Below are positions 47,821 to 58,309 of a stretch of 64,000 bases of DNA, in pieces. The stretch's first letter is position 1. Every line of letters starts with the position of its first letter. The translations under genes were made by a program, and so were the position numbers. Under the pieces are notes generated by a model. It saw nothing but the letters and a program-made list of their open reading frames with translations, did no database searches and was not told the origin of the DNA. The stretch is from Malurus cyaneus samueli (taxonomy: Eukaryota; Chordata; Aves; Passeriformes; Maluridae), in NCBI GenBank assembly GCA_009741485.1, contig CM019217.1, positions 35,388,519 through 35,452,518 on the forward strand, in the 5' to 3' direction.

Positions 47821-50053
47821 ATGTGCACCTCACTGCTGGTGACACTGGTGACACTGGTGATGGTGCCTGTGGGAGTTTCTCCCTATGGCTTCCACAACTG
47901 CATCCAGGCGCCGTGGGACCCTGGGCTGTTCCGCTGCATCCAGCGCTTCCTGGGCACTGTGGGGGCTGCGGTGAGTGACCTCCCCTCCACAGCCACCTCC
48001 CTCAACCTCTCTGTCAACACTTTGCGCCAGGTGCCCCCCGTGCCTTTGCCCATTTGCCACAGCTCCACGCCTTTGATCTGACCCACAACCAGCTGGAACT
48101 CCTGGCCCCGGGGGCTTTCTGGGGGCTGTTGGCACTGGCCCATCTAGACCTGGCCCACAACCACCTGTCAGTGCTGGCCACAGGTGTTTTCACTGGGCTG
48201 GGCAACCTGAGCTTACTGCGGCTGGACCACAACCCACTGCAGAAGGTGGCTCCCAGTGTTTTCCAGCCACTGGCTGCACTGGCTACGCTCTGGCTGCGGG
48301 GCGGCCAGCTCAGCGCACTGCAGCCTGTGGCCATGGCCATGGGGCACTTGACACACCTGGACCTGCTCGACCTGTGTGGCAACATGCTGTCGACACTGGA
48401 CCAGGACTGCCACCCACACTGAGGGTCCTGCGCCTCTGCAACAACTCCCTGGGAGCTCTTTCAGGGGCGACCCCTGAGGTGCTGCCCCCAGGGCTGTGTG
48501 TGCTCGACCTGTCCTACAGCAACATCTCAGACCCCACGCCACTCGCTCACCTGCGCCTGCACAGCCTGACATACCTGCATCTGGCTGGGAACCCACTGGA
48601 CCTGGTGCAGCTGCTGCGCGTGGCTGGAGTCTCCCCAAGCCATGAGGACGTGTCAGGGCTGCAGGTGGGCACAAGAGGCTTGAAATACCTGTGCCAGCAG
48701 CTGACAGGGCCGTGGCTGCAGAGGCTGCGGCTGCAGCGCGTGGGGCTCACAGCAATGCATAATGTGGCTCTGGCCAATTGTCCGGTGCTGGTGCCCTGGA
48801 TGTGTCTGGCAACCGTCTGCGGCACTTGGGCTGTGTAGGGTGGCTGCTGACCCCGGCGCAGCGCGCGGCGCTGGGCGAGCTGGTGGCTGAGCACAACCTG
48901 CTGCAGCGGCTGCCATGGTGCCACGGGACCCCGGTTCTGCACCAGCTCCGCAATATTTCCCTGCGCTTCAACCGCATCCTGGTGGCTGGTGCGGGTGCCT
49001 TTGGCAATGCACCGGCGCTGCGGCAGCTGCGGCTGGATGTGAACGGGCTGGCGTGGCTGGACCGTGCAGCGCTGCGTGGACTCCGCGAACTGCGGCACCT
49101 GCGCCTTGACAACAACCTGCTCACCGACCTCCCGTCCGGCTCCTTTGCTGACCTGCACCAGCTGGAAGACCTCAACCTGCGCAACACCCGTGTGTCAGTG
49201 CTCTTTCCTGGTATCACAAGGGACTTGACCGCCTGCAGACCCTTGACCTGGGTGGAAGCAACCTGCAGCATTTGGTGGCCGTGGCATTTCAGGGCCTCCC
49301 GCGGCTTTGCCGGCTCTACCTGGACCGCAGCCGGCTGCTGGAAGTGAGCGCAGCCGCGTTCCAGCCGGTGCAGGTGACGCTGGGCGTGCTGGACCTGCGT
49401 GCCAATGCTGCACTACCTGAGCTGACACCCACGGCAGCTGCCACCCTTCCGCTACCTGCACAATCTCTATGACCTGAAGCTGCAGGTGCAGCAGCCTTAT
49501 GGGATGCGTGTGGTCTCGCAACGCTTCTTCCAGGGCCTCAGTGCCTTGAGATCGCTCTACCTGTCACAGAACTCGCTCTCAGCCATCCCTGCTGATGCCT
49601 TCAATGACCTGGCACAGCTGCGGTACCTGACACTGGCTGACAGCAGCAGTGGGATTTCAACCTGCCCGCCGGCATCTTCAAGAACCTGAGCCAACTGCGC
49701 AGCCTGAACCTGGAGAGTGCAGGACTGCGCAGCCTCGGCCCCGAGGTCTTCGGCAACCTGACACAACTGAAGGAGCTACGCCTGGCCAAGAATGGGCTGC
49801 GTGCACTGGATCCGATGCTGGCCACGCACCTGCCCACCCTGCGCTACCTGGACCTGTGCCAGTGCCCACTGAGCTGCAGCTGTGCCAATGCCTGGTTGCC
49901 TGCCTGGCTGGCACGTGGGCCTGTGCAGGTGGTTTACCTGTATAATTACACCTGTGGTGAGACGGGTGAGGCCCCCACATACCTGCACTGCTTCGACACG
50001 CACGTGTGCTACCTGGACATGGGGCGCTACCTATTTGCAGGGACGGCACCAGC
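47821..50053 (+). pseudogene. TLR21-like: TLR21-like Toll-like receptor ectodomain, frameshifted and 3'-truncated
   Basis: Toll-like receptors sense microbial ligands; avian TLR21 senses CpG DNA in endosomes. The ATG at 47,821 starts a hydrophobic signal peptide (MCTSLLVTLVTLVMVPVGV) followed by a Cys-containing N-terminal cap. Then come about twenty leucine-rich repeats of the LxxLxLxxNxL type, and a C-terminal cap with the CPLSCSCANAWLPAW motif and later Cys residues. About 745 residues are spread over seven frame segments, changing near 48,035, 48,405, 48,788, 49,222, 49,430 and 49,650. Five of the six changes have the direction expected of a single-base deletion. Sequence stops at about 50,053, just after the C-terminal cap; the transmembrane helix and TIR signalling domain are absent. 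The TLR family is clear from the repeats and cap. TLR21 rather than a TLR13/TLR22 relative is my best reading. As written it cannot encode a signalling receptor. Confidence 0.78.
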
Positions 50054-51409
50054 TGAGGGTTGCATGGACAAACACCTCCTAATAACATCTTGGCACTCTG
50101 GGGAGAGAAACCAGAAACCACCAGTCACTTGGAGAAGGATCCCATCCACTTTGCCCCCCAGTTCCTTGCCCATGCCATGCTGGGTATGCTCAGAGCTGTG
50201 CCTGAACTTCCCCATGGATTTTCTGCTTTGGAGGAGAGCAGGAGAGCAGGGATATGTGCCAGCTCCTCAGCAGCTGCCAGAGCAGGATGCTCACGAGCCC
50301 ACTGCTCTCTCCCAACACTGGTATTCCCCCCGTGCCACAGGATGAGGATCCACCTTGGGAGAGCCGTCGTGGGAACAGGATCCGGCCCCAGATGATCTCC
50401 TGGCCCCTCCTGAATGGGTGCTTCCCGACCACCAGCTGGTACAGCAGGAGGCCCAGGGACCAGATCGTTGCTGCCTCGCCATGGTAGCATTGGTGGTGGA
50501 TCCACTCTGGTGGGCTGTGGGATGGTGTTCCTGTGGAACCCAGATGGAGTTCATTGGGCGATGCTGCTGCTCCCAGAGCCTGGCCCCAGCATCCCTGGGC
50601 ACTGGGGGCTGCACCAGTGGCACAGGGAGGGACCTGCTGCCTTCTTACCAGCACCTGTGACTTGTGTACAAACTTGGGGCTCTAAAAGAAGCCACTGGTG
50701 TTGGAAGAGGGCAGCGGAAGCCCTTGGAAGGCCCGACCATGACATGCAAATGGAAAACCCAGACAGTGGTGGGGAAGAACCACTCTCCTCCCTGCCTGCG
50801 TTGCCACCAAAAAACATTAATAAGCCAAGGAAAACAAGGGCAGCAGAGCAGTCCAAGCCCTTCCTCGCCTGCCCACCAAACCAGCTGGGGCACGGGGTCT
50901 GAGCCCCTTCTCTGCTGCTCCCATGGGGTTTTTGCCAGGCTGGCTGCCCCAGCCCCAGCCCAGGCCACACCGGGTGTTGAAGGCTGTCAGCAGGCCTGCA
51001 AGCTGGGCCCCTCACAGCCCCACCCAAAAGCACCTTGGCGGAAGAATTAATCCCATGCCCAGCAGAAACAGGGGGATAGCCCCAGTGCTACAGCCAGGCT
51101 GGGCAATGAGATGCCCAGGATCATCCCCTGGGAGGACTCACCTGCAAATTGGGTTTAGTCTGTGTCTTGGAGGAAGGCGCCACAGTCTAAGTCAATCAGT
51201 TTCAGCTACCCGGTGGCCAGGTCGAGCAGGATGTTCCCGGTTTGACGTTGCGGTGCAGGACCCCGCAGTTGGTGCAGTTCCACACCAGCAGCTGTTGGAA
51301 CAGCCCCTGAGCCTCCTCCTCCGGCAGGAACCTCTGCTCCACCAGCAAATCCAAGAGATCCTGACACCACTCCAGACACTCCAGCACCAACAAGAACTCG
51401 CTGGGGAGC
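50054..51409 (-). pseudogene. PIM1-like: PIM1-like serine/threonine kinase pseudogene fragment, with introns
   Basis: Minus strand, three exon pieces in correct order. 51,409-51,142 covers the hinge to the activation loop (LPSEFLLVLE, then CGVLHRNVK, then LKLIDLDCGAFLQDTD). 50,530-50,354 covers the activation segment to mid C-lobe (SPPEWIHHQCYHG, then IWSLGLLLYQLVVGKHPF). 50,097-50,054 reads ECQDVIRRCLSMQPS. Splice signals survive (CAG|gtgagt, cacag|GAAC, CAAG|gtggat, cccag|AGTG) and phases agree, so this came from genomic DNA, not retroposed mRNA. It is dead as a kinase: the catalytic Asp of HRD is Asn, DFG is Asp-Leu-Asp, there are two in-frame stops (after LDLATG and after QDTD), and there is a frameshift next to HRNVK. 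The N-lobe is missing because the LTR starts at 51,410. The C-terminus stops mid-exon at the TLR junction. Confidence 0.85.
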
Positions 51410-52784
51410 TGTCGTGGTTTGGAATGCTGGCCAAAAGCCAGGCACCCACAACACCTGCTCATTCGCTCTCGCCCACCACCACACTGGGTAGAGAAGAGCA
51501 AAGAAAGAAAAATTAATGAAAGGGTTCATGAATTGAGCTAAGGAGTGGGGAGAAAACACTTGATGGACAAAACAAGGCACTATTAAATTATAAGTGAATT
51601 TATTACTAACAAAGTCAGAGAGGAGAATAGAAATAAAATAAACCCTCAAAGACACGATCTTCTCCCCACTCCCTCCCCTTCCCACCGACAGACAAAGCAG
51701 CGGGAACGAGGGTGGGATGAGCAGGGTGTGGTGTCAGTCAGGGGTTGGTCAGTTCAGGTGTGGGTTGTCAGTTCATCACCGATCACTGCGGCTGCTGAGG
51801 GAGAGGAGTCCTTCCCTTGCGTTGCCGTGGGGTCCCTCCCAGGAGACAGTTCTCGTGAACCTCTCGGGTGGTTCCACTCTCACGAGCAGCAGCCACACAC
51901 ATCTGCTGCATCGTGAGTCCCCCAGGGCAGACAGTCATCCCAAAACTGCTGCACCATGGGGTCCCTCGTCCTGGGTGCAGCCTAAGGCCAGGCTGTTCCA
52001 TCTCGGGAGCAAGGCCTCTCTCTTCCATGGGTCTCCTGCTGGACACAGCCCCTTCTCGTCCGCCCGCTCCGGCGTGGGACCTCCCTCCTCCACGGGCTGT
52101 GGGTGATCTCTGCACCTCCATGGACCCATGGGCTGCAGAGGGGACAGCCTGCTCCACCTGGTCACCATGGGCTGCAGGGGACAGCCTGCTCCACCATGTC
52201 ACCATGGACTGCAGGGGACAGCCTGCTCCACCAGGTCACCATGGCTGCAGGGGACAGCCTGCTCCACATGGTCACCATGGGCTGCAGGGGACAGCTGCTC
52301 CACCATGGTCACCATGGTCACCATGGGCTGAGGGGGACAGCCTGCTCCACCACGGTCACCAGGGCTGCAGGGGACAGCCTGCTCCACCATGGTCACATGC
52401 AGGGGGACAGCCTGCTCACCATGGTCACCATGGGCTGGGGGACAGCCTGCTCCACCATGTCACAGGCTGCAAAGGAATCCCGCTCGGGCCTGGAGCAGCT
52501 CCTCCCCCTCCTGCACTGACCTTGGTTCTGCATCCCTCACTATTCTCAGCCTCCTCCACTGGCAAAACTACCGGTGCTCCCTTTGTTTTGATTTCTTCTT
52601 AAATTGTTTTCACAGAGGGTAACCACCATCTTCATTGGCCCAGCTTTGGTCAGTGGCATGTCCATCATCCTCAGAGCCAACAGCAATTGGCTCTGCAGGA
52701 CATGGTGGAAGCCTCCAGAAGCTTCTCACAAGAGCCATCTTTTTGGCCCCCCACTTACAAAAACTGGGCCAAGCAAAACCAACA
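51410..52784 (-). mobile_element. LTR, family A, minus strand (about 1.38 kb)
   Basis: On the minus strand it starts near 52,784 with TGTTGGTTTTGCTTGGCC and ends at 51,410 with ...AAACCACGACA, giving TG...CA ends. A TATA-like AATTTAAG lies near 52,600 and a polyadenylation signal AATAAA near 51,600. The middle contains a tandem array (52,125-52,462). It has no internal coding region attached, so it is a solo LTR or one end of a broken provirus. The bases flanking the two ends do not form an obvious target-site duplication. The left end cuts the PIM1-like pseudogene. Plus- and minus-strand frames in the array are not genes. Confidence 0.75.
52125..52462 (-). repeat. 37-bp tandem array inside the LTR, 9 units
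   Basis: Nine units of about 37 bp built on CTGCAGGGGACAGCCTGCTC followed by CACCATGGTCACCATGG. Units vary by one or two bases. The LTR at 45,742 holds one unit and the copy after the 53,590 gap holds at least fifteen, so the array length varies between copies. Confidence 0.9.
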
Positions 52785-53589
52785 CAGTGTGATCCTCTGT
52801 AACCCCATATTCCCTTCTACAGAATCAACAAAATAATCCTGTCATTCAATCCCTGGTTGGTCATTCGTGCCTAAGTGCTATGTCCTCAATCAAAGGATTT
52901 GATCAGCTACTTGATCTCATTGCCTTTGGTCTGACACATAGAATAATGAACAGACACATGATGAGCTTAATATTTCATCTCAGTACTTCTGCAAAAGTAT
53001 AATCATATATTTTCAGCCACTGCCATATTTGTAATTTACAGATTGTTCTGGAAACTGTGTTGTGTAACATTTGCAAATAATTTGTATTGGTTTTCAGACA
53101 TTCGAGTTTTCATTCAGAGTTGTAAATAGATATGTATATCTTTAAGTATATACATATGTGTGTCTATCTATATATATACACACATTACTATTGTTTGTTA
53201 GATCCTTGTCCTGGAAAAGTCACTTTAAAAAGAGAAAAGATTATAGTATTGCCATGTTGTCAGGTTTCTTTAAAAACTGATTATCAAGCATAAACTTCAC
53301 TTTTTTCTTTTCATAACTTATTTATTTTTATTTTCATTACAGCCTTATTTGGGGTTTTTTGTAGGTTTGTTAGTTTGCTCCTGAAATGCATCTACCAACT
53401 TTTGTACATTTCATAAAAAGATAGTGCTTCTCTGAATTGTTGTAAATTAATTACAAGAGGACTTAAACATGGAATATGCAAAGACAAAACCCCCACAGAT
53501 CTATATGATTATGTAAAAATAATAATCACAGGAATATAGAAATATGTCTTTTCAGTGGCACAGTTATTTTTTGTTTTTAATCAAAGTAC
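52785..53589. other. AT-rich flank of the LTR, copy 1 of a duplicated segment
   Basis: Non-coding AT-rich DNA. Together with the LTR end from about 52,465, it recurs at 54,205-55,318 in the same order and orientation. It includes a TATGTGTGTCTATCTATATATATAC simple tract near 53,150-53,185. The sequence stops at the N gap right after TCAAAGTA. Confidence 0.85.
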
Positions 53590-53614
53590 NNNNNNNNNNN
53601 NNNNNNNNNNNNNN
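53590..53614. other. Assembly gap, 25 N
   Basis: Exactly 25 N. The sequence to the left (from about 52,465) is repeated to the right (to 55,318), so the gap probably joins overlapping contigs rather than spanning unknown DNA. Confidence 0.99.
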
Positions 53615-54526
53615 TGTCTGGAACTGACGTTGCATGGTTGCTCCTCGTGGGGTGCGCTATGGACTGCAGGGGGACGCGCTGTCCACCATGGTCACCATGG
53701 ACTGCAGGGGACAGCCGCCCCACCATGGTCACCGTGGACTGCAGGGGACGCCTGCTCCATGGTCACCACAGGCTGCAGGGACAGCCTGCTCCACCATGGT
53801 CACTCGGGCTGCAGGGCAGCTGCTCCACCATGTCCTCGTCAGGGGGACAGCCTGCTCCACCATGGTCACCATGGCTGCAGGGGCAGCCTGCTCCACCATG
53901 GTCACCATGGGCTGCAGGGACAGCGCTGCACCTGGCACCCATGCTGGGGACAGCTGCTCCACCATGTCAGGGTCACCTGCGCAGGGACAGCCTGCCTCCA
54001 TGGTCACCACGGGCTGCAGGGGGAGCAGCTCCATGGTCACCATGGGCTCGAGGGCAGGGGACAGCCTGCTCCACCATGGTCACCATGGACTGCAGGGGAC
54101 AGCTGCTCCACCATGGTCACCAGGGCTGCAGAGGGGACAGCCTGCTCCACCATGGTCACATGGGCTGCAGGGGCAGCCTGCTCCACCATGGTCATCACCA
54201 TGGCCTGCAAAGGAATCTCAGCTCTGGCGCCTGGAGCAGCATCTCCCCCTCCTGCACTAACCTCGGTGTCTGCATTCCCTCACCTATTCTCAGCCTCCTC
54301 CACTGGCAAAACTACTGTGTGCTCCCTTTGTTTTGATTCTTCTTAAATATGTTTTCACAGAGGCTAACCACCATCTCCATTGCCCAGGTTTGGTCAGTGG
54401 CATGTCCATCACCTCAGAGCCAACAGCATTGGCTCTGCTGGACATGGTGGAAGCCTCCAGAAGCTTCTCACAAGAGCCATCTTTTTGGCCCCTCACTTAC
54501 AAAAACTGGGCCAAGCAAAACCAACA
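53615..54526 (-). mobile_element. LTR, family A, second copy (truncated at the gap)
   Basis: Same LTR as 51,410-52,784, minus strand. Its 5' end is near 54,526 with the same first bases, and a TATA-like ATATTTAAG near 54,345 is better preserved than in the other copy. It enters the tandem array at about 54,205 and is cut off by the N gap inside the array. It differs from the other copy mainly by missing single bases, which suggests a poorly polished version of the same locus rather than an independent insertion. Confidence 0.75.
53650..54207 (-). repeat. 37-bp tandem array, at least 15 units
   Basis: Same unit as 52,125-52,462 but with about fifteen recognisable units, many with one-base deletions. 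The array runs almost to the gap, so the true number is unknown. The resulting open frames with His/Gly/Trp-rich repeats are products of the array, not genes. Confidence 0.88.
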
Positions 54527-55319
54527 CAGTGTGATCCTCTGTAACCCCATATTCCCTTCTACAGAATCAACAAAATAATCCTGTCATTCAATCCCTGTTG
54601 GTCATTCGTGCCTAATGCTATGTCCTCAATCAAAGATTTGATCAGCTACTTGATCTCATTGCCTTTGGTCTGACACATAGAATAATGAACAGACACATGA
54701 TAAGCTTAATATTTCATCTCAGTACTTCTGCAAAGTATAATCATATATTTTCAGCCACTGCCATATTTGTAATTTACAGATTGTTCTGGAAACTGTGTTG
54801 TGTAACATTTGCAAATAATTTGTATTGCTTTTCAGACATTTAGTTTTCATTCAGAGTTGTAAATAGATATGTATATCTTTAGTATATACATATGTGTGTT
54901 ACTATATATATACACACATTACTATGTTGTTAGATCCTTGTCCTGAAAAGTCACTTTAAAAAGAGAAAAGATTATAGTATTGCCATGTTGTCAGATTTCT
55001 TTAAAAACTGATTATCAAGCATCAACTTCACTTTTTTCTTTTCATAACTTATTTATTTTTATTTTCATTACAGCCTTATTTGGGGTTTTTTGTAGGTTTG
55101 TTAGTTTCTCTCTGAAATCCATCTACCAACTTTTGTACATTTCATAAAAAGATAGTGCTTCTCTGAATTGTTGTAAATTAATTACAAGAGGACTTAAACA
55201 TGGAATATGCAAAGACAAACCCCCACAGATCTATATGATTATGTAAAAATAATAATCACAGGAATATAGAAATATGTCTTTTCAGTGGCACAGTTATTTT
55301 TTGTTTTTAATCAAAGTAT
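54527..55319. repeat. AT-rich LTR flank, copy 2 of duplicated segment
   Basis: Matches 52,785-53,589 base for base apart from small indels (for example single missing bases near 54,595, 54,615 and 54,735) and few substitutions. Unlike copy 1 it continues past TCAAAGTA into the segment starting TCTTTTAAGACTTACACG. Confidence 0.9.
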
Positions 55320-57085
55320 CTTTTAAGACTTACACGTGGGATGCAATGAGTAGCTTTAATATTCCTTCATCTTCCCTTCTTCTGAATTTCATTCTCATCT
55401 GTACAAATCTCAAATAAAGAGTTATCTATTTCATTGAGACTATCGGCTTTAAAGATATACACTGCATTTTACTGTAAGTTGACTTCTAATTATGTCATGA
55501 TTTTGTTTTTGAGTATCTTTTATAAGACAGTTAGTTTTTGATTGTGATCTGTTCTGAGTTCTCCCATCTCTCAGATATGAACTCTTCTGGGTTGACATAA
55601 ACCAAAGAAGTCGGTAAAGTAAAACTATTTTTAGAAAAATAGGCTAGGGGTCTTATGTTCAACATGTATACAAACAACTGTTACAGTTCCTCAGGCTATA
55701 TTCAGCCACACGAAGGTGTGACTGATTTTGAATGGTTTACTTTGGCCCTGTCAACATGAAGTTCTGGATTTAAAATATGACATTTCTGGGGTGGATTTTG
55801 CATGTATCTCTTCAAATTCTGTAGATTTTTCCCTGGGGACTTGCTTGGTAGCCTAAGTAGCCTCTTACAAGTAGCCTGCCACTTATAAAAATGTGGCTAT
55901 TCCAATAGTGGATTTATTTGAAAATCTAATGTTTTAAATTTAATTGTCTTCATTATGCAAGTTAAATAAATACCATTTGACAGACTTTAGAATGGTACAT
56001 GTGATAAAGTGCCTGTGTTTTTTCCAAGCCACAGGTTCTCCCTCTCAACAAAAAGAGGGGGCATCATTCTCCTCTATTCTTCCTTTTCTTCCTCACTTGC
56101 TTCTTTTTTCCCAGCGTCCATAATGCAATTGTCTGCCCTTTCATTAGCTGTAGCATTGCTATGATTCTTCTGTGAGCTGTTGAACACTTAAAAAAGCAGA
56201 AAATGACCCAGGTTGGGTTTTGCTGCCATTTTAGTAAGTGCTTTTGCCTGCAGAGGGGCTCAGTGCTGACATGGTACTGAAGAAGTGGAATACAGGAACC
56301 ATTTTTAATGACCATTACTTGTTCAGTTGGTTTAGCAGCTTTTTTTGCAGCTATTATCTCACTAAGCTGAATAAAGATACTGCTTGTCCCTAAAAGTCTG
56401 GTTTTCCTTATCTCTGTAAGTGATCGTCTTCAAAATTATGATTGGCAAAGGCAACTTTTGTCTAACCTGTTAATCATTCATCCCTAATATATGCTAATCA
56501 AGATGTATATTCCTGTTGTCACAAACAAGATAACGTAATCCAATAATCAAATAGAAGAAGTATCAGCACAAATAATGACTTAGCACTAGAAAATGAATGT
56601 TACTCCTTTTTATACAACACAGTCTCTTTCTGGAAATAGAAGAGATGCAATCCTTGAATTTATTTGCACAAACATGAAGCATGCAATCCCAAAACACACA
56701 CAGCACAAATTTGCATTTAATTCAAAGGTATGACTAAAATTAACATTATTAAGATTCTTTTCTCATAGTGGATATTGGCAGTTGGGTTTTTTCACAGGCT
56801 TCGCCTTTTGGTGGAGCTTTTTTCTTTCTTCCTTTAGGTTGTTTGTTTAGCACAATTTTCCTCATTTCCTCTGTTCTTCAAGTGTCTGGGATTTTTTGTT
56901 TATTTGTGCATTTTTGTGTGGATTTTTTAATTCTTTGTGGGGTGGCTGTTCTTGTTTGGCTTTGTATTTGTTCTGATTACTTTTTTATTATATTAATCTA
57001 AATTTCTGGTTGCTACTGATGTCCTCTAGAGATTTTTGCAGTTTATAGGTTTTTTACTTCAAACAGCTGGTGCATGTAAAATTGG
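55320..57085 (+). repeat. Direct repeat, copy 1 (about 1.77 kb, continues as unique DNA)
   Basis: From CTTTTAAGACTTACACG to at least 57,085 the sequence recurs at 62,179-64,000 in the same orientation. The first 250 bp of this copy lack many bases present in the other. From about 55,550 on, the two agree closely. It is non-coding; the Leu/Phe/Ile-rich frame at 56,768-57,001 is T-rich low-complexity sequence. Because the window ends inside the second copy, the repeat may extend beyond 57,085. Confidence 0.92.
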
Positions 57086-58309
57086 ACATCCCTTTTCAAA
57101 ATGGAAGCATCACTTTTTAATTTAGTGACTAATGACTGTTTATTTCTGTTCTGTGATCTCACTCTCAAGGAATTGCTAAAAGTAAGGAATTGTCACATCA
57201 TACAGCTGGCACATGTCAAGAATAATGGTAAAGGTGATAATTGGTTATTATTATAATCTTTCAACTTCCAGCAGAAAAAAATATTTGTATTTAAGTGGTA
57301 TTTGTTATTAATACTGATATACAAGACATTACCATGGTGCCAAAACAGTAATTTTGGCTGCCACTAAAACACGTGTATTATGTTTGGTACCCAAAATAAC
57401 TCCAAATAAAGCACAAACAGAGCCAGTTTGCCAGATTTCAATGCAAAATGAGGTATTAGTTGCTTTCTTTACCTCTGGCAAACTCTTCTAAGGACAAATA
57501 CTTTTAAAACAGAAATGTAAATATATAAATAAATCTGTAGGTATTACTACAGAGGCCTAAATCAAGAGGTTATTCATGAAAATGTATTTCTTTCAAATGG
57601 CCATCCTCCATGCTATAATAACAATTATCAGTCTTCAGTGAACATCAAAGAAATAAAACGTGGAATACAAGCACTGTAGACCAAAGAGGTGAAAACATCT
57701 CTTCAAATAAGCACTTCACAGAAATAATGAATATTTTAACTTGAAGATTGAATTAGAGTATTGAGCTAACTTAATGTCTACTGACTTGCATTGTTACATA
57801 AGATTGAGATTTTGTAGTTTTTTAATCCCTACACTCTTGGCATACTCTGCTGGAAGTTACCATAAAATGTTATTCTCTATCTCTAAAAAATAGCTGATAT
57901 TGCTCACAGATTTTCTTCTCTCATAAAAAACAACACAAATTCATGAAGACAGGGGTGAGAAATTACTTCTGCTTTGGGAAAAATTGCAGTTTAAGAGGTA
58001 GTGGAAAAGCTCAAGACTTCACTTAAAATAAATCAGCATTCTGAGTTTATGGCTCAGAGCAGTTAAACTTTCCATGATACATTTCATATCTTAGCAATAG
58101 ATTTATTTTGCTTTTTGAACAGATTTTTCAGATCTGTCTAAAAAGTGCACGGAAGGGAACTTGCACATATGATTATCTCTGTAAGTTGGATGAATTGGAA
58201 CAGTCCACAATTCTACAGAATTTATCTTGTTTGATTTGACCACAAGGGAAAAAAATCTATAATTCTGGAAAAGATAGATATACCTGTGATATTAAGATTG
58301 ATGAAACCT
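57086..58309. other. AT-rich non-coding DNA
   Basis: About 1.2 kb with no supportable gene, RNA or transposon end. If the direct repeat continues past the window edge, this region would have a second copy beyond 64,000. Confidence 0.55.

Noticed and set aside
48547..49271. Minus-strand frames of 174-203 codons opposite the TLR-like region
   Set aside because: Shadows of GC-rich leucine-repeat coding sequence; the plus strand carries the recognisable repeats, caps and signal peptide.
52125..52462. CRISPR-like reading of regular repeats
   Set aside because: Units are contiguous without unique spacers, vary in sequence and lie within a eukaryotic LTR.
52103..54346. Long open frames through the LTR arrays (244, 263 and 232 codons)
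   Set aside because: They consist of the 37-bp unit translated in all three frames (His-Gly-His, Trp-Ser-Pro-Trp and Val-Glu-Gln-Ala-type repeats). They are open only because the unit lacks stops, and they have no domain.
56768..57001. Hydrophobic 77-codon frame repeated at 63,689-63,916
   Set aside because: It is kept in both places only because the whole segment is duplicated. It is T-rich low-complexity sequence giving Phe/Leu/Ile/Val, with no sign of selection.
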